Shown: positions 32,404 through 41,714, counted from the first letter of the stretch. The stretch is 64,000 nucleotides of DNA from Parasedimentitalea marina (GCF_004006175.1 NZ_CP033219.1:4353126-4417125), one strand, 5' to 3'. Made by a program: numbers and translations. Notes: a model not told the origin generated them from the letters alone.

Positions 32404-34113
32404 ATGACCAATTCGCAAAAAATGGACAAGGTAGCTCGTTCGGGCGGGCAGATTCTAGCAGATCAGCTGAAGGTGTTGGGCGCAGATAAAGTATTCTGCG
32501 TCCCCGGAGAGAGCTTTCTGGACCTTTTGAATGGGCTCTACACCCAATCGGACAGTATTCAGACAGTTATGTGCCGCCATGAAGGGGGCGCCGCCAACAT
32601 GGCGGACGCCTACGGAAAAATGACCGGCAAACCGGGGATCTGTGCGGTGACCCGGGGACCTGGCGCCACTAATGCGTCTAACGGGGTGCACACCGCATTT
32701 CAGGACTCCACGCCGATGATCCTGCTCATCGGTCAGGTCGGTCGCTCTATGGTGGATCGCGAAGCCTTTCAGGAAGTCGACTATCGGCGGATGTTTGGCC
32801 AAATGGCCAAATGGGTGGCCCAGATTGACGATGCCAGCCGCATTCCGGAATACATGTCACGCGCTTGGAAAACGGCTCTTTCAGGCCGCCCTGGTCCGGT
32901 GGTTCTGGCCCTGCCAGAAGACATGCTGACCGATGTGGTCAGCGTCGCTGATCTAACGCCCACGCCACTGGCAAAACCTGCACCAACCCCGGCTTCAGTG
33001 CACGAACTGGGTACATTGTTACAAAACGCCAAGGCCCCGCTGATGTTGGTCGGCGGACCAGGCTGGAGCGCGGAATGTGGTCACAAGGCGATGGCAGTAG
33101 CATCACGCATGGGACTGCCGGTTGCGACCAGTTTTCGGTGTCAGGACTATGTCGATAACAATCATCCCAATTACGTGGGTGTTCTTGGTATTGCGCCATC
33201 TCCTGAATTGCTCAGGCGTATCGCCGATGAGGTCGACTTGCTGATTGTGGTGGGCTCGCGTCTGGGCGAAATGACAACGCAGGGCTATGAGCTGATCAAT
33301 ATTCCCGATCCGCAGATGGATTTTGTACACATCCATCCCGCGGCCGAAGAGTTGGGCCATGTTTACAACCCGACACTTAGTATGGTTGCCACCGCGGATG
33401 CGTTTTTTGACAGTCTGGACGTATTACCTGATGGTGATGGTGTTACTCGATGGGCCGACTGGCGAGAGCAGCAAACTGCTGATTACAAGTCGTTCCTGAA
33501 GCCTACCGACGTCCCCGGTTCGTTGAATATGGCGCATGTTATTCGCCACATTACCGAAGTGATGCCCAAAACCACTGTTCTGACAAACGGTGCTGGGAAT
33601 TACACCGTTTGGGGGCACCGTTTTCACCAACACACCGACTATCGCACCCAATTGGCCCCAACCAGCGGCTCGATGGGGTATGGGGTGCCTGCGGCCATCG
33701 CAGCCAAGTTGGTGGCGCCCGAACGCGCGGTTATCGCACTGGCGGGAGACGGCTGCTTTTTGATGACGGGACAAGAGCTGGCGACCGCCAAGCAATATGG
33801 TGCGGATGTTATTTATCTGGTGATCAACAACGGTATGTTTGGCACCATCCGCATGCATCAGGAACGCTATTACCCGGCTCGCACAATCGGCACCGACCTG
33901 CATAACCCGGACTTTGTGGCCTATGCCGCCTCCTTTGGAATTGCAGGCGAGTTGGTCACGAAGACCGATGAATTTCCCGCCGCGCTTGAACGCGCGCGCG
34001 CGGCGTCGGGGGGATACCTGATCGAGCTGGTGGTGGATCCACAGGCGCTGACACCGACCCAAACACTGGCCCAAGCCACGCAACAGGGTCGACAAAATAC
34101 GGCAGCGTCATGA
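32404..34113 (+). CDS. Thiamine diphosphate-dependent enzyme, acetolactate synthase-like
   Basis: 569 residues in three domains: Pyr domain with catalytic Glu in CRHEGGAANMADAYG (about residue 59), a central Rossmann-like domain, and the PP domain with the ThDP/Mg motif AGDGCFLMTGQEL ... INNGMFG (about residues 443-475). Members split or condense 2-oxo acids (acetolactate synthase, benzoylformate decarboxylase and similar). Because an aldehyde dehydrogenase of the ketoglutaric-semialdehyde type follows in the operon, a 2-oxoacid decarboxylase making an aldehyde is plausible. AGGAGG supports the start. The substrate is unproven. Confidence 0.88.
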   Translation: MTNSQKMDKVARSGGQILADQLKVLGADKVFCVPGESFLDLLNGLYTQSDSIQTVMCRHEGGAANMADAYGKMTGKPGICAVTRGPGATNASNGVHTAFQDSTPMILLIGQVGRSMVDREAFQEVDYRRMFGQMAKWVAQIDDASRIPEYMSRAWKTALSGRPGPVVLALPEDMLTDVVSVADLTPTPLAKPAPTPASVHELGTLLQNAKAPLMLVGGPGWSAECGHKAMAVASRMGLPVATSFRCQDYVDNNHPNYVGVLGIAPSPELLRRIADEVDLLIVVGSRLGEMTTQGYELINIPDPQMDFVHIHPAAEELGHVYNPTLSMVATADAFFDSLDVLPDGDGVTRWADWREQQTADYKSFLKPTDVPGSLNMAHVIRHITEVMPKTTVLTNGAGNYTVWGHRFHQHTDYRTQLAPTSGSMGYGVPAAIAAKLVAPERAVIALAGDGCFLMTGQELATAKQYGADVIYLVINNGMFGTIRMHQERYYPARTIGTDLHNPDFVAYAASFGIAGELVTKTDEFPAALERARAASGGYLIELVVDPQALTPTQTLAQATQQGRQNTAAS

Positions 34114-34177
34114 CACAGGCCCGTCGCCACTTTGGTCGATCTGCGCCGGTCATCAGACGAAGGAAACGAGACAGAAA

Positions 34178-34555
34178 ATGATTGTTGAACAACGAACCTA
34201 CAGTCTGCATATCGGCGCCGCTCCGAAATACCTGAAGCTTTACGAAGCCGAAGGTCTCGCCATCCAGCGTTCTATTCTTGGCCGGATGGTGGGGTATTTC
34301 TCAAGCGATATGGGGGCGTTGCACCAAATTGTGCACATGTGGGCCTATAAAGACTATGCCGAAAGAGAGCAGCGCCGCGCGCGCTTGAATGCTGATCCAA
34401 TTTGGCAGGCATATGCCCCCAAAACCCGTCCATTTCAGATCTCGCAGGAAACCAAAATCCTGATCCCTGCGCATTTCAGCCCCTGGGCAACCGATGATCC
34501 AGCTTTGGATATGGCGGCAAATCACACTTTAGACCAAGGACAGACCAATGATTGA
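34178..34555 (+). CDS. NIPSNAP family protein
   Basis: 125 residues with one NIPSNAP ferredoxin-like domain: MIVEQRTYSLHIGAAPKYLK at the start, then GYFSSDMGALHQIVHMWAYKDYAEREQRR, the typical middle strand-helix with His and Trp. Bacterial members are found in catabolic operons and their activity is not settled; dimeric alpha/beta-barrel proteins of this shape can be small monooxygenases or isomerases. Its end overlaps the GST start by eight bases, so both are translated together. Confidence 0.85.
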   Translation: MIVEQRTYSLHIGAAPKYLKLYEAEGLAIQRSILGRMVGYFSSDMGALHQIVHMWAYKDYAEREQRRARLNADPIWQAYAPKTRPFQISQETKILIPAHFSPWATDDPALDMAANHTLDQGQTND

Positions 34556-35177
34556 CCTTTACACATGGACCACACCGAATGGGCGTAAAGTCTCTATTCT
34601 GCTAGAGGAACTGGGGATCGACTATAACGTCCATTCCATCAACATTGGACAAGGTGAGCAAAAGACGCCAGAGTTTCTGAAGATTGGTCCTAACAACAAA
34701 ATTCCTGTGATTGTGGATAGTGATACCGGTGTTTCTGTCATGGAAACCGGGGCTATCATGATCTATCTGGCAGAAAAATACGGCAAGTTTCTACCGCAGG
34801 ATTTGCAAAAGAAGACCGAGGTCATGGAATGGCTGATGTGGCAGATGGGTGGGCTGGGTCCGATGCTTGGTCAGGCGCATCACTTCGTTCATTTCAACCC
34901 GGGTGTAGCCGAATACGCCGAAGACCGGTTCCGGACTGAAGTCGCGCGCCTATATGGCGTTCTTGATGCGCGCCTGGCTGGGCGTGACTATATCTGCGAC
35001 GAATACAGCATTGCCGATATGGCCTGCTGGCCCTGGATCTCGCGCTATGAATGGCAGGAAATGGATCTGGCAGACTATCCAAATATTCGGGCTTGGTACC
35101 AGCGCCTGCTTGCACGTGATGCCGTCCAAAAGGGCTATCACGTCCCAAAAGTTATGGGTGAAATCCCTGCCGGGTAA
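34548..35177 (+). CDS. Glutathione S-transferase family protein
   Basis: 209 residues: thioredoxin-like N-terminal domain (about 1-80, with YTWTTPNGRKVSILLEELG, NNKIPVIVDSDTG and the glutathione-contacting SVMETGAIMIYLAEKYG) and an all-helical C-terminal domain (about 90-205, with YICDEYSIADMACWPWI). The layout matches the bacterial Nu/YghU-YfcG group. It overlaps the NIPSNAP gene. In a degradation operon it may open a ring or epoxide, isomerise, or detoxify an aldehyde; these are inferences. Confidence 0.9.
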   Translation: MIDLYTWTTPNGRKVSILLEELGIDYNVHSINIGQGEQKTPEFLKIGPNNKIPVIVDSDTGVSVMETGAIMIYLAEKYGKFLPQDLQKKTEVMEWLMWQMGGLGPMLGQAHHFVHFNPGVAEYAEDRFRTEVARLYGVLDARLAGRDYICDEYSIADMACWPWISRYEWQEMDLADYPNIRAWYQRLLARDAVQKGYHVPKVMGEIPAG

Positions 35178-35233
35178 TGCTGGTCAGATTGGAAATTTCT
35201 ATTCTTAACGCTTGAATGTCAAAGGATATAAGA

Positions 35234-36739
35234 ATGCTTACAGGAAAACACCTTATTGCAGGTCAATGGGTGGGCAGTGATCAGACATTTGCCAATATGC
35301 CGGTGTCTGGCGCTGTGGATCACTTCAGTGTCGGCACGCCGATACTGGTGGATGCTGCTGCCAAAGCGGCCGAAGAGGCGTTCTGGAGCTTTGGCTATAG
35401 CAGCCGAGCTGAGCGTGCGAATTTTCTGCGTGCCATCGCCGATCAGATTGATGCTCGCGGCGATGACATCACTGCCATGGGGATGAAAGAAACCGGACTT
35501 CCCGAGGCCCGTCTGATGGGCGAGCGGGGCCGGACAGTCGGTCAGTTGCGGCTTTTTGCGGACCACATCGAGGCTGGCGATTATCTGGATCGTTGTCATG
35601 ACGGTGCATTGCCGGATCGCGCGCCTTTACCTCGCCCTGATCTTAGAATGGTGCAGCGGCCCATTGGTCCGGTGGCTGTCTTCGGGGCCTCAAATTTTCC
35701 GCTGGCGTTTTCGACGGCCGGTGGCGATACGGCAGCCGCTTTGGCTGCCGGATGTCCGGTTGTTGTCAAAGGTCATTCCGCGCACCCGGGTGTGGCTGAT
35801 ATCGTCGCCCAGGCAATCCATGAAGCGATTAAAGAATGCGATATCCACCCCGGTGTCTTCAGCCAGATACAGGGTGGCAACCGCGCCGTGGGGCAGGCGG
35901 TTGTTCAGCACCCACTGATCAAGGCTGTTGGCTTTACCGGATCTCTGGCCGGTGGACGGGCGCTGTTTGACCTGTGCGCAGCACGCCCCGAGCCGATCCC
36001 ATTCTTTGGCGAGCTGGGCTCGGTCAATCCCATGTTCATTCTGGACGGTGCCCTGTCGCAACGCGGCGCTGATCTTGGCACGGCCTGGGCTGGGTCTCTG
36101 ACCATGGGGGCAGGGCAGTTTTGCACCAATCCCGGAATTGCCGTGGTGGTCGAGGGGGATGCGGTTGAGGCCTTTGCAGCAGCTGCAAAAACAGCGCTTG
36201 CGGAAACTGCAGGGCAGACGATGCTGACCGATGGCATTGCTTCAGCCTATCATGACGGAACAGCGCGTGTGGCTGGAACTCCTGGCATTCGTACAGTTCT
36301 GACAACCACCTGCGAAGGGCGCATGGCCACGCCATATCTGTTTGCATCCACGGCTGTAGAATGGATGGCCAACGCGGCGCTGGGCGAAGAAGTCTTTGGC
36401 CCGCTTGGCCTGATCATCACTGCAAAAGACAAAGCTGAGCAGGTGGCCGTCGCGCAATCGTTCCAGGGCCAGCTGACCTGTACCATCCACATGGAGGATG
36501 CGGATCTATCGGACGCGCAGGCCCTGTTTCCAGTGCTGGAGCGCAAAGCCGGGCGTATCCTGGTCAATGGGTTCCCAACTGGCGTCGAGGTCAGTGACAC
36601 GATGGTGCACGGCGGTCCTTATCCGGCTTCTACAAACTTTGGTGCGACGTCAGTTGGGACGCTGTCCATACGCCGTTTCCTGCGGCCAGTGTGTTATCAA
36701 AACTTGCCAGACTCTCTTTTGCCATCAGATTTGGTGTAA
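35234..36739 (+). CDS. Aldehyde dehydrogenase, alpha-ketoglutaric semialdehyde type
   Basis: 501 residues of the NADP-dependent 2,5-dioxovalerate/ketoglutaric semialdehyde dehydrogenase group. FGASNFPLAFSTAGGDTAAALAAGCPVVVKGH is the group's marker (given here in pieces: FGASNFPLAF, GGDTAAALAAGCPVVVKGH). FFGELGSVNP carries the general base Glu and GAGQFCTNPG the catalytic Cys. The ATG at 35234 has AAGGA at good spacing; an upstream ATG at 35216 adds six residues. It oxidises an aldehyde made by a neighbour, perhaps the ThDP enzyme, to an acid that enters the TCA cycle. Confidence 0.88.
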   Translation: MLTGKHLIAGQWVGSDQTFANMPVSGAVDHFSVGTPILVDAAAKAAEEAFWSFGYSSRAERANFLRAIADQIDARGDDITAMGMKETGLPEARLMGERGRTVGQLRLFADHIEAGDYLDRCHDGALPDRAPLPRPDLRMVQRPIGPVAVFGASNFPLAFSTAGGDTAAALAAGCPVVVKGHSAHPGVADIVAQAIHEAIKECDIHPGVFSQIQGGNRAVGQAVVQHPLIKAVGFTGSLAGGRALFDLCAARPEPIPFFGELGSVNPMFILDGALSQRGADLGTAWAGSLTMGAGQFCTNPGIAVVVEGDAVEAFAAAAKTALAETAGQTMLTDGIASAYHDGTARVAGTPGIRTVLTTTCEGRMATPYLFASTAVEWMANAALGEEVFGPLGLIITAKDKAEQVAVAQSFQGQLTCTIHMEDADLSDAQALFPVLERKAGRILVNGFPTGVEVSDTMVHGGPYPASTNFGATSVGTLSIRRFLRPVCYQNLPDSLLPSDLV

Positions 36740-36760
36740 CATCTGACCCAGAGGCCCGCG

Positions 36761-37717
36761 ATGCAGACAACAAAACTGGGACGTACTGAACTTGACGTCA
36801 GCGTTGCGGGACTGGGCTGTGGCGGGCATGCCCGGCTGGGACAATCCTATGGTCACAGCACTGATCAGTCCGTTGCACTGGTCAGAACGGCGCTAGATGT
36901 AGGCGTAAATTTTGTCGACACCGCCGCTGTCTATGGCACTGAAAACATCGTTGGACAGGCGATCAGCACCTGCCGGGAATGGGTTATTGTCTCGACCAAG
37001 CAAGGAATTGTGCAACCTGGAACCTCGGCACTGGGGCAGGCCTTTTTATCAGCCGAGATGTTTACTACCCGAGTCGAAGACAGTCTTAGGCGGTTAGGCA
37101 CCGACTATATCGATGTCATGCATTTGCACGGGGTGATGGCTGATCAATACAGTTATTGCTTGGCCGAGCTGGTCCCAGCGATGGTAAAGCTGCGGGATCA
37201 AGGCAAAATCAGGTTTATCGGACTGACAGAGCGTTTTATCGAGGACACAAATCATACGATGCTGTCGCGCGCTCTGAAGGATGACATCTGGGATGTTATC
37301 ATGACCGGGTTCAATATGATCAATCCCTCAGCCAGACACTCAATCTTGAAAAAGACCCAGGAAAATAACGTGGGCACATTGAATATGTTTGCCGTTCGGC
37401 GTGCCCTTGGTAGTCGTGCTGCGACCGTTGAGATCATTACTGAATTGCAAAAAGGTGACCAAATTGACCTTTCTGATGAGCAAGCGGAAAACGCACTGGA
37501 ATTTTTGACTGATCCTGATGTGGCCAGCAGTGTGTTAGAGGCAGCCTATCGGTTTTGCCGCCATGAGCCTGGCATTGATATTGTCTTGACAGGCACCGGT
37601 TCGGCCAAGCATTTGACCGAAAATATTGCCGCCCTCAAGATGCCCCCGCTGCCCGACAAAGTACAGGATCGCTTGCGTGACATTTTTGGCAATGTGGATT
37701 CGGTGTCTGGGAATTAG
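36761..37717 (+). CDS. Aldo/keto reductase
   Basis: NAD(P)H-dependent (alpha/beta)8-barrel, 318 residues. The catalytic tetrad is complete: Asp and Tyr in FVDTAAVYGTE (about residues 51-57), Lys in VSTKQGI, His in DVMHLHGV. It is the last gene of the plus-strand cluster, 21 bases after the aldehyde dehydrogenase. It may reduce an aldehyde intermediate or act on the entering sugar-like compound. The palindromic repeat that follows likely ends the transcript. Confidence 0.88.
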   Translation: MQTTKLGRTELDVSVAGLGCGGHARLGQSYGHSTDQSVALVRTALDVGVNFVDTAAVYGTENIVGQAISTCREWVIVSTKQGIVQPGTSALGQAFLSAEMFTTRVEDSLRRLGTDYIDVMHLHGVMADQYSYCLAELVPAMVKLRDQGKIRFIGLTERFIEDTNHTMLSRALKDDIWDVIMTGFNMINPSARHSILKKTQENNVGTLNMFAVRRALGSRAATVEIITELQKGDQIDLSDEQAENALEFLTDPDVASSVLEAAYRFCRHEPGIDIVLTGTGSAKHLTENIAALKMPPLPDKVQDRLRDIFGNVDSVSGN

Positions 37718-37767
37718 GCTTTAAGCGTCGATAGGTCAGGCAGTCTTTTACCAAGGTGGTTCGTAAC

Positions 37768-37895
37768 GGGGCTTTGCCCCCACCGCCATTCTGGCGGCTC
37801 CCCCAGGATACTTAGTGGCCAGATGAAGACTGGATCCTTTATTCATCTGGCCCAAATATCCTGGGGTCTGGGGCAAAGCCCCAGCCGCCGGCGGC
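37768..37895. repeat. Large inverted repeat between converging genes, dispersed-repeat family
   Basis: Left arm GGGGCTTTGCCCC (37768-37780) and right arm GGGGCAAAGCCCC (37870-37882) are exact complements. Inside, CCCCAGGATACTTAGTGGCC...AGATGAAG pairs imperfectly with TCATCTGGCCCAAATATCCTGGGG. A related one-arm copy is at 58864-58893. It sits between the converging aldo/keto reductase and dapD genes and could end both transcripts. The repeated GGATATTT-GGCCAGATGAAG core points to a genome-wide small repeat. Confidence 0.75.
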
Positions 37896-37909
37896 AATAC
37901 AGAAGTTGA

Positions 37910-38737
37910 TTAGTCGCGCAGCAGTTCATTGATGCCGGTCTTAGAACGAGTCTTCGCATCGACGCGTTTGACAATTACCGCACAATAAAGACTAACACCG
38001 TTTTTCGATGGCAATGAGCCCGACACAACAACTGAGTATGGCGGTACTTCACCGTACATGACTTCACCTGTTTCACGATCGACAATTTTAGTCGATTGGC
38101 CAATGTAGACGCCCATACCAAGCACTGATCCTTCACGGACGATGCAACCTTCTACAACTTCTGAACGCGCGCCGATAAAGCAGTTGTCCTCGATGATCGT
38201 TGGGCCAGCTTGCATGGGTTCTAGTACACCGCCAATACCGACGCCGCCGGATAGGTGCACGCTTTTGCCGATCTGAGCACAGGAACCAACGGTCGCCCAG
38301 GTATCTACCATTGTGCCTTCGTCGACGTAGGCACCCAGATTTACAAAAGATGGCATCAAGACCACACCGGGAGCGATAAAGGCGGATTTGCGAACGATGG
38401 CGTTGGGGACCGCCCGGAAGCCGGCTGCTTTCCACTGATTTTCACCCCAACCGATGAATTTACTGTCGACCTTGTCCCACCATCCGCTACCCTGTGGGCC
38501 ACCGGATTGCATTTCCATATCTTTGATGCGGAACCCCAGAAGAACGGCTTTTTTAGCCCATTGGTTCACCTGCCAGTCACCAGTCGCCTGTTTTTCTGCG
38601 ACGCGCAGGCTACCTGAGTCCAGGGCATTCAGCGTGTCCTGGATGGCCTCACGCGTTTCTCCGGTGGTGGCGGGAGTGATGCTATCGCGGACCTCCCAGG
38701 CGGCTTCGATGGCGGTTTCCAGCTGGGCGTTGGACAT
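37910..38737 (-). CDS. dapD: 2,3,4,5-tetrahydropyridine-2,6-dicarboxylate N-succinyltransferase
   Basis: Transfers succinyl from succinyl-CoA to tetrahydrodipicolinate in the lysine/diaminopimelate pathway. 275 residues, the normal length, from the ATG at 38737 with GGAG nine bases upstream; the frame runs 21 codons further but those lack family likeness. The N-terminal helical part has [11 protein letters not shown], then a left-handed beta-helix of hexapeptide repeats with [41 protein letters not shown] and [14 protein letters not shown] (each family-typical). It stands alone on the minus strand. Confidence 0.95.
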   Translation of the reverse strand: MSNAQLETAIEAAWEVRDSITPATTGETREAIQDTLNALDSGSLRVAEKQATGDWQVNQWAKKAVLLGFRIKDMEMQSGGPQGSGWWDKVDSKFIGWGENQWKAAGFRAVPNAIVRKSAFIAPGVVLMPSFVNLGAYVDEGTMVDTWATVGSCAQIGKSVHLSGGVGIGGVLEPMQAGPTIIEDNCFIGARSEVVEGCIVREGSVLGMGVYIGQSTKIVDRETGEVMYGEVPPYSVVVSGSLPSKNGVSLYCAVIVKRVDAKTRSKTGINELLRD

Positions 38738-38955
38738 GTGTTGTAGCTCCGAAAACGTAATGGTTCGAGCTGTCATAGCGGTATTTGTTGATAAGGTCAT
38801 CGCCGGATTTCAACGAAAATGTCGTTATTGGCCTCAATTCCCGTGAAATTTTGAGATTCCTGCAAGTCGCGTACATCAGGCCATGCTTTGCTTCTCCGTT
38901 CTACTGGTCTGACCTCCAATAGAAAAAGGCATTCCTTTTTGGGCAGCGCAAATAC

Positions 38956-39555
38956 TTAGCGCACACGCCGTAGGTGGCGTCGCAGGATCTCGCAGGCGGC
39001 TGCGGCATCACGGCGGGCCATGGCATGAACAATAGCGGCGTGATCCTTATCGGTTCGGCGACTCCAGCGGTGTTGCCAGTTGGCAAACAGATGTCGCGCA
39101 GAGGCAATGTGAAGGTCGTCAATTGCAGCCAGTAAACGGGGCATCGCACAGGGGGTTAGAATGACCCGGTGAAATCTACGGTTCAGCTTTTCCCAGACAA
39201 TCATACTATCGGCCTCGTCGCAGGCGATACGGGCGGCGTCGGCTGCATCAAGGTCCTGCGGCGTCAGGTTTGCGACGGCATGGGTAAGCGCAAGAATCTC
39301 AAGGGAAACCCGCATTTCGATGACTTCGTGTATTTCGCTGGGATCCTGTGCGGTGACCCGTGTTCCACGCCGTGGAATAGACTGTGCCAACCCGTGGGCT
39401 TCGAGCCGTAATAGCGCTTCGCGTACCGGCACGTGGCTGGTGTCAAATTCACGTGCAATATGGTCCTGACGGAGTTTCTCTCCGGCGGGTAGGTCACCTG
39501 CAACGATGCGCTCGCTTAGGCTGTGATAGATGGAATCGGCGATTGTTGGAGTCAT
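38956..39555 (-). CDS. GntR family regulator, FCD subfamily
   Basis: 199 residues: winged helix with FDTSHVPVREALLRLEAHGLAQSIPRRGTRV (split over helix and wing) and a helical FCD domain with LNRRFHRVILTPCAMPRLL, DKDHAAIVHAMARRDAAAA and the final HLRRV. The start codon is overlapped by a tandem 7-base direct repeat ATAGATA-ATAGATA (39554-39567, plus strand), a candidate own operator. It may control the threonine-dehydratase-like gene 38 bases upstream, with which it could form an operon. Confidence 0.88.
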   Translation of the reverse strand: MTPTIADSIYHSLSERIVAGDLPAGEKLRQDHIAREFDTSHVPVREALLRLEAHGLAQSIPRRGTRVTAQDPSEIHEVIEMRVSLEILALTHAVANLTPQDLDAADAARIACDEADSMIVWEKLNRRFHRVILTPCAMPRLLAAIDDLHIASARHLFANWQHRWSRRTDKDHAAIVHAMARRDAAAACEILRRHLRRVR

Positions 39556-39593
39556 AGATAATAGATAAAATTCTAGTCGGCTGCCTACAAGGG

Positions 39594-40514
39594 CTATCCC
39601 AGTGGATCAGGCGCAATATTTCCGCCACAAATTAGCACGGCAACACGTTCATCCAATTCGGGGCGATAGGCCCCGGACATTAATGCGGCCAATGCGGTGG
39701 CACCTGCCGGTTCCACGAGAATCCGGTGTTGCATCCACAGGGCCTTTTGGGCGGTGGTGATCGCCCTGTCTGAGACCGTAACGGATGTTATGTTTTGGGA
39801 ACTGGCCAAGTCATAGCAGATGTTGCCGATCCGCTTGGCTCCTAGCGCATTGGCAGCCACACCCGAGACTTCGACATCCACTGGTTGTTGGTTTTGCAAT
39901 GCAGCGTGCAGTGCGCATGAAGTTTCTGGCTCTACCGCGATAATTTTTTTGCTGCCGCTAAACCAGGCCATGGCACCTGCGATCAGTCCACCACCACCGA
40001 CTGCTATCAATAGTGTATCGGCCTGCATTCCCTGTGACTGCCATTCGGAAAAACATGTGCCTTGCCCTGCGACCGTTGCAGGCGCGTCATAGGCGTGCAC
40101 CTGCATGGCGCCTGTTTCGGTTTCATACTGTTGCGCCAGTTCTAGCGCATTGGAATAGGCACCCGGAACCACTTGCAGGTCTGCGCCCGAGGATTTGATC
40201 AGGGCAATTTTGGCAGGGCCGGCCATTTCCGGGACGTAGATTCGTGCGCGATGGCCTAGTTTATGCGCTGCATATCCCACGGCCGCGCCGTGGTTGCCGC
40301 CGGATGCAGCCACCAGGCCAGCCCCAGGTACATCCTGATTAAGCAGAGTGTTAAAGGCTCCGCGCGCCTTGAAGCTACCAGTGTGTTGCATGTGCTCCAA
40401 TTTCAATTCAATCGGGGCGTTTAGTCCAAATCCCTGAACTTGTAGCGTCGGTGTGATCTGGATATGGCCATTAATCCGTTCAGATGCTGCCTCAATGTCG
40501 TTTTTCCAACCCAT
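39594..40514 (-). CDS. Threonine/serine dehydratase-like PLP enzyme
   Basis: Fold-type II PLP enzyme, 306 residues, close to catabolic threonine dehydratase but without a regulatory ACT domain. The PLP Lys is in HTGSFKARGAFN (about residue 50), SGGNHGAA is the carboxylate/PLP loop, VGGGGLIAGAM the phosphate clamp and ILVEPAGATALAAL the C-terminal helix. It deaminates hydroxyamino acids such as threonine or serine to 2-oxo acids, or related compounds. The GntR gene follows 38 bases downstream, so the two are probably co-transcribed. Confidence 0.86.
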   Translation of the reverse strand: MGWKNDIEAASERINGHIQITPTLQVQGFGLNAPIELKLEHMQHTGSFKARGAFNTLLNQDVPGAGLVAASGGNHGAAVGYAAHKLGHRARIYVPEMAGPAKIALIKSSGADLQVVPGAYSNALELAQQYETETGAMQVHAYDAPATVAGQGTCFSEWQSQGMQADTLLIAVGGGGLIAGAMAWFSGSKKIIAVEPETSCALHAALQNQQPVDVEVSGVAANALGAKRIGNICYDLASSQNITSVTVSDRAITTAQKALWMQHRILVEPAGATALAALMSGAYRPELDERVAVLICGGNIAPDPLG

Positions 40515-40588
40515 CTCACGTGCCTTTGCCTAGTGTTGCGGCGGTTGACCTTATAGGCTGAAAGAAAACACGCAAGCAGGATCCCAAA

Positions 40589-41437
40589 ATGAAAGAAGAC
40601 CGCCACAGCCGACTTCGCGACGCCCATTCCGATCGGGATCAGGCCGAGCACGTGCCCTCGACACCGCAGAGTGTATCTCCGGCTTATCGCCTGGCATTTG
40701 CCGATGAGGATTTTCTTTGCCGCGAAGAGCTGCGACCGGTTCGGCTGCAGTTGGAACTGCTGAAGCCGCAATTGTTACTGGACGAACGCGGCATCGAAAG
40801 CACCATCGTGCTGTTTGGGGGCGCCCGTATTCCGGACCCTGCGCATAAGGATCAGGCGCGTACGAAAACGCTGGCGGATTTGTCCGAATTTTATGACGAA
40901 GCGCGTGAGTTTTCCCGTTTGATGACGTTGAAATCTATCGAAACGGGCGGCCGTGAACATGTGATTGTTACAGGTGGTGGCCCCGGCGTGATGGAGGCCG
41001 GTAACCGTGGTGCGGTAGATGCGGGCGGGGCCTCAATTGGATTGAGCATAGTCTTGCCGCATGAACAGGCACCGAACGAGTATGTGACCCCGGATCTCAG
41101 CTTTAATTTTCACTATTTCGCGATCCGCAAGATGCATTTCCTAATGCGTGCCCGCGCGATCTGCGTGTTCCCCGGTGGGTTTGGCACCATGGACGAGTTG
41201 TTCGAAAGCCTGACTTTGATTCAGACGGGCCGCATGGAACGAGTGCCGTTCCTGCTGTTTGGCAAGGCGTTTTGGGAAAAGGTGATCAACTGGGACGCGC
41301 TGGCGGATGCCGGCACGATTTCAGATAAGGATCTTGACCTGTTCCGCTTTGTTGATACGGCGCAAGAGGCGATGGAACTCATTGAAAACTGGGAGCCAGC
41401 ACCACCGCGCGATACTCTTCCCGGGCGGGAAAAGTAG
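40589..41437 (+). CDS. LOG family protein (cytokinin riboside phosphate phosphoribohydrolase-like)
   Basis: 282 residues of the TIGR00730/LOG family, longer than classic LOG (about 190) because of an N-terminal charged extension of about 70 residues. The family signature PGGFGTMDELFE near residue 195 and VIVTGGGPGVMEAGNRGA near 130 are both intact, giving the nucleotide-binding and catalytic Arg/Glu residues. Members hydrolyse nucleoside 5'-monophosphates at the N-glycosidic bond. AGGA lies eight bases before the ATG. It is divergent from the dehydratase. Confidence 0.87.
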   Translation: MKEDRHSRLRDAHSDRDQAEHVPSTPQSVSPAYRLAFADEDFLCREELRPVRLQLELLKPQLLLDERGIESTIVLFGGARIPDPAHKDQARTKTLADLSEFYDEAREFSRLMTLKSIETGGREHVIVTGGGPGVMEAGNRGAVDAGGASIGLSIVLPHEQAPNEYVTPDLSFNFHYFAIRKMHFLMRARAICVFPGGFGTMDELFESLTLIQTGRMERVPFLLFGKAFWEKVINWDALADAGTISDKDLDLFRFVDTAQEAMELIENWEPAPPRDTLPGREK

Positions 41438-41504
41438 GGGTTATTCTTACTGGGCGGGATAAAGCCGCCCATCAAAATTATGCATTCAGGGGAATAAAGC
41501 GGGA

Positions 41505-41714
41505 TCAGGCCATGTCTGTTGGCAGAACACCCAGTTCAACGCCTTGGGGCAGACTGGTCAGAACCTGTGATCCACGCACGTCTTTGATTGCATAGCCGTA
41601 ACCTTTGAGCCGGAATTTCCATTCACGCGCGCTGAGTGCTTTTTCACGTTCATCGCGGATTAGGTTTAGAACGCCGTCCTCGATCATGCTGCCGCCGATA
41701 TCTGCCTGTGCCAT
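41505..41714 (-). CDS. Small protein of unknown function
   Basis: 69 residues, starting at 41714, where AGGAGA lies seven bases before the ATG; a longer frame exists but has no ribosome site. The sequence is soluble and charged in its middle (LIRDEREKALSAREWKFRLKGYG is helical-looking, quoted in part: EREKALSAREWKFRLKG), then has a VRGSQVLTSLP strand. No known domain is recognised. It lies alone between the LOG gene (convergent) and rlmN. Coding is supported by the clear start and even codon use. Confidence 0.65.
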   Translation of the reverse strand: MAQADIGGSMIEDGVLNLIRDEREKALSAREWKFRLKGYGYAIKDVRGSQVLTSLPQGVELGVLPTDMA

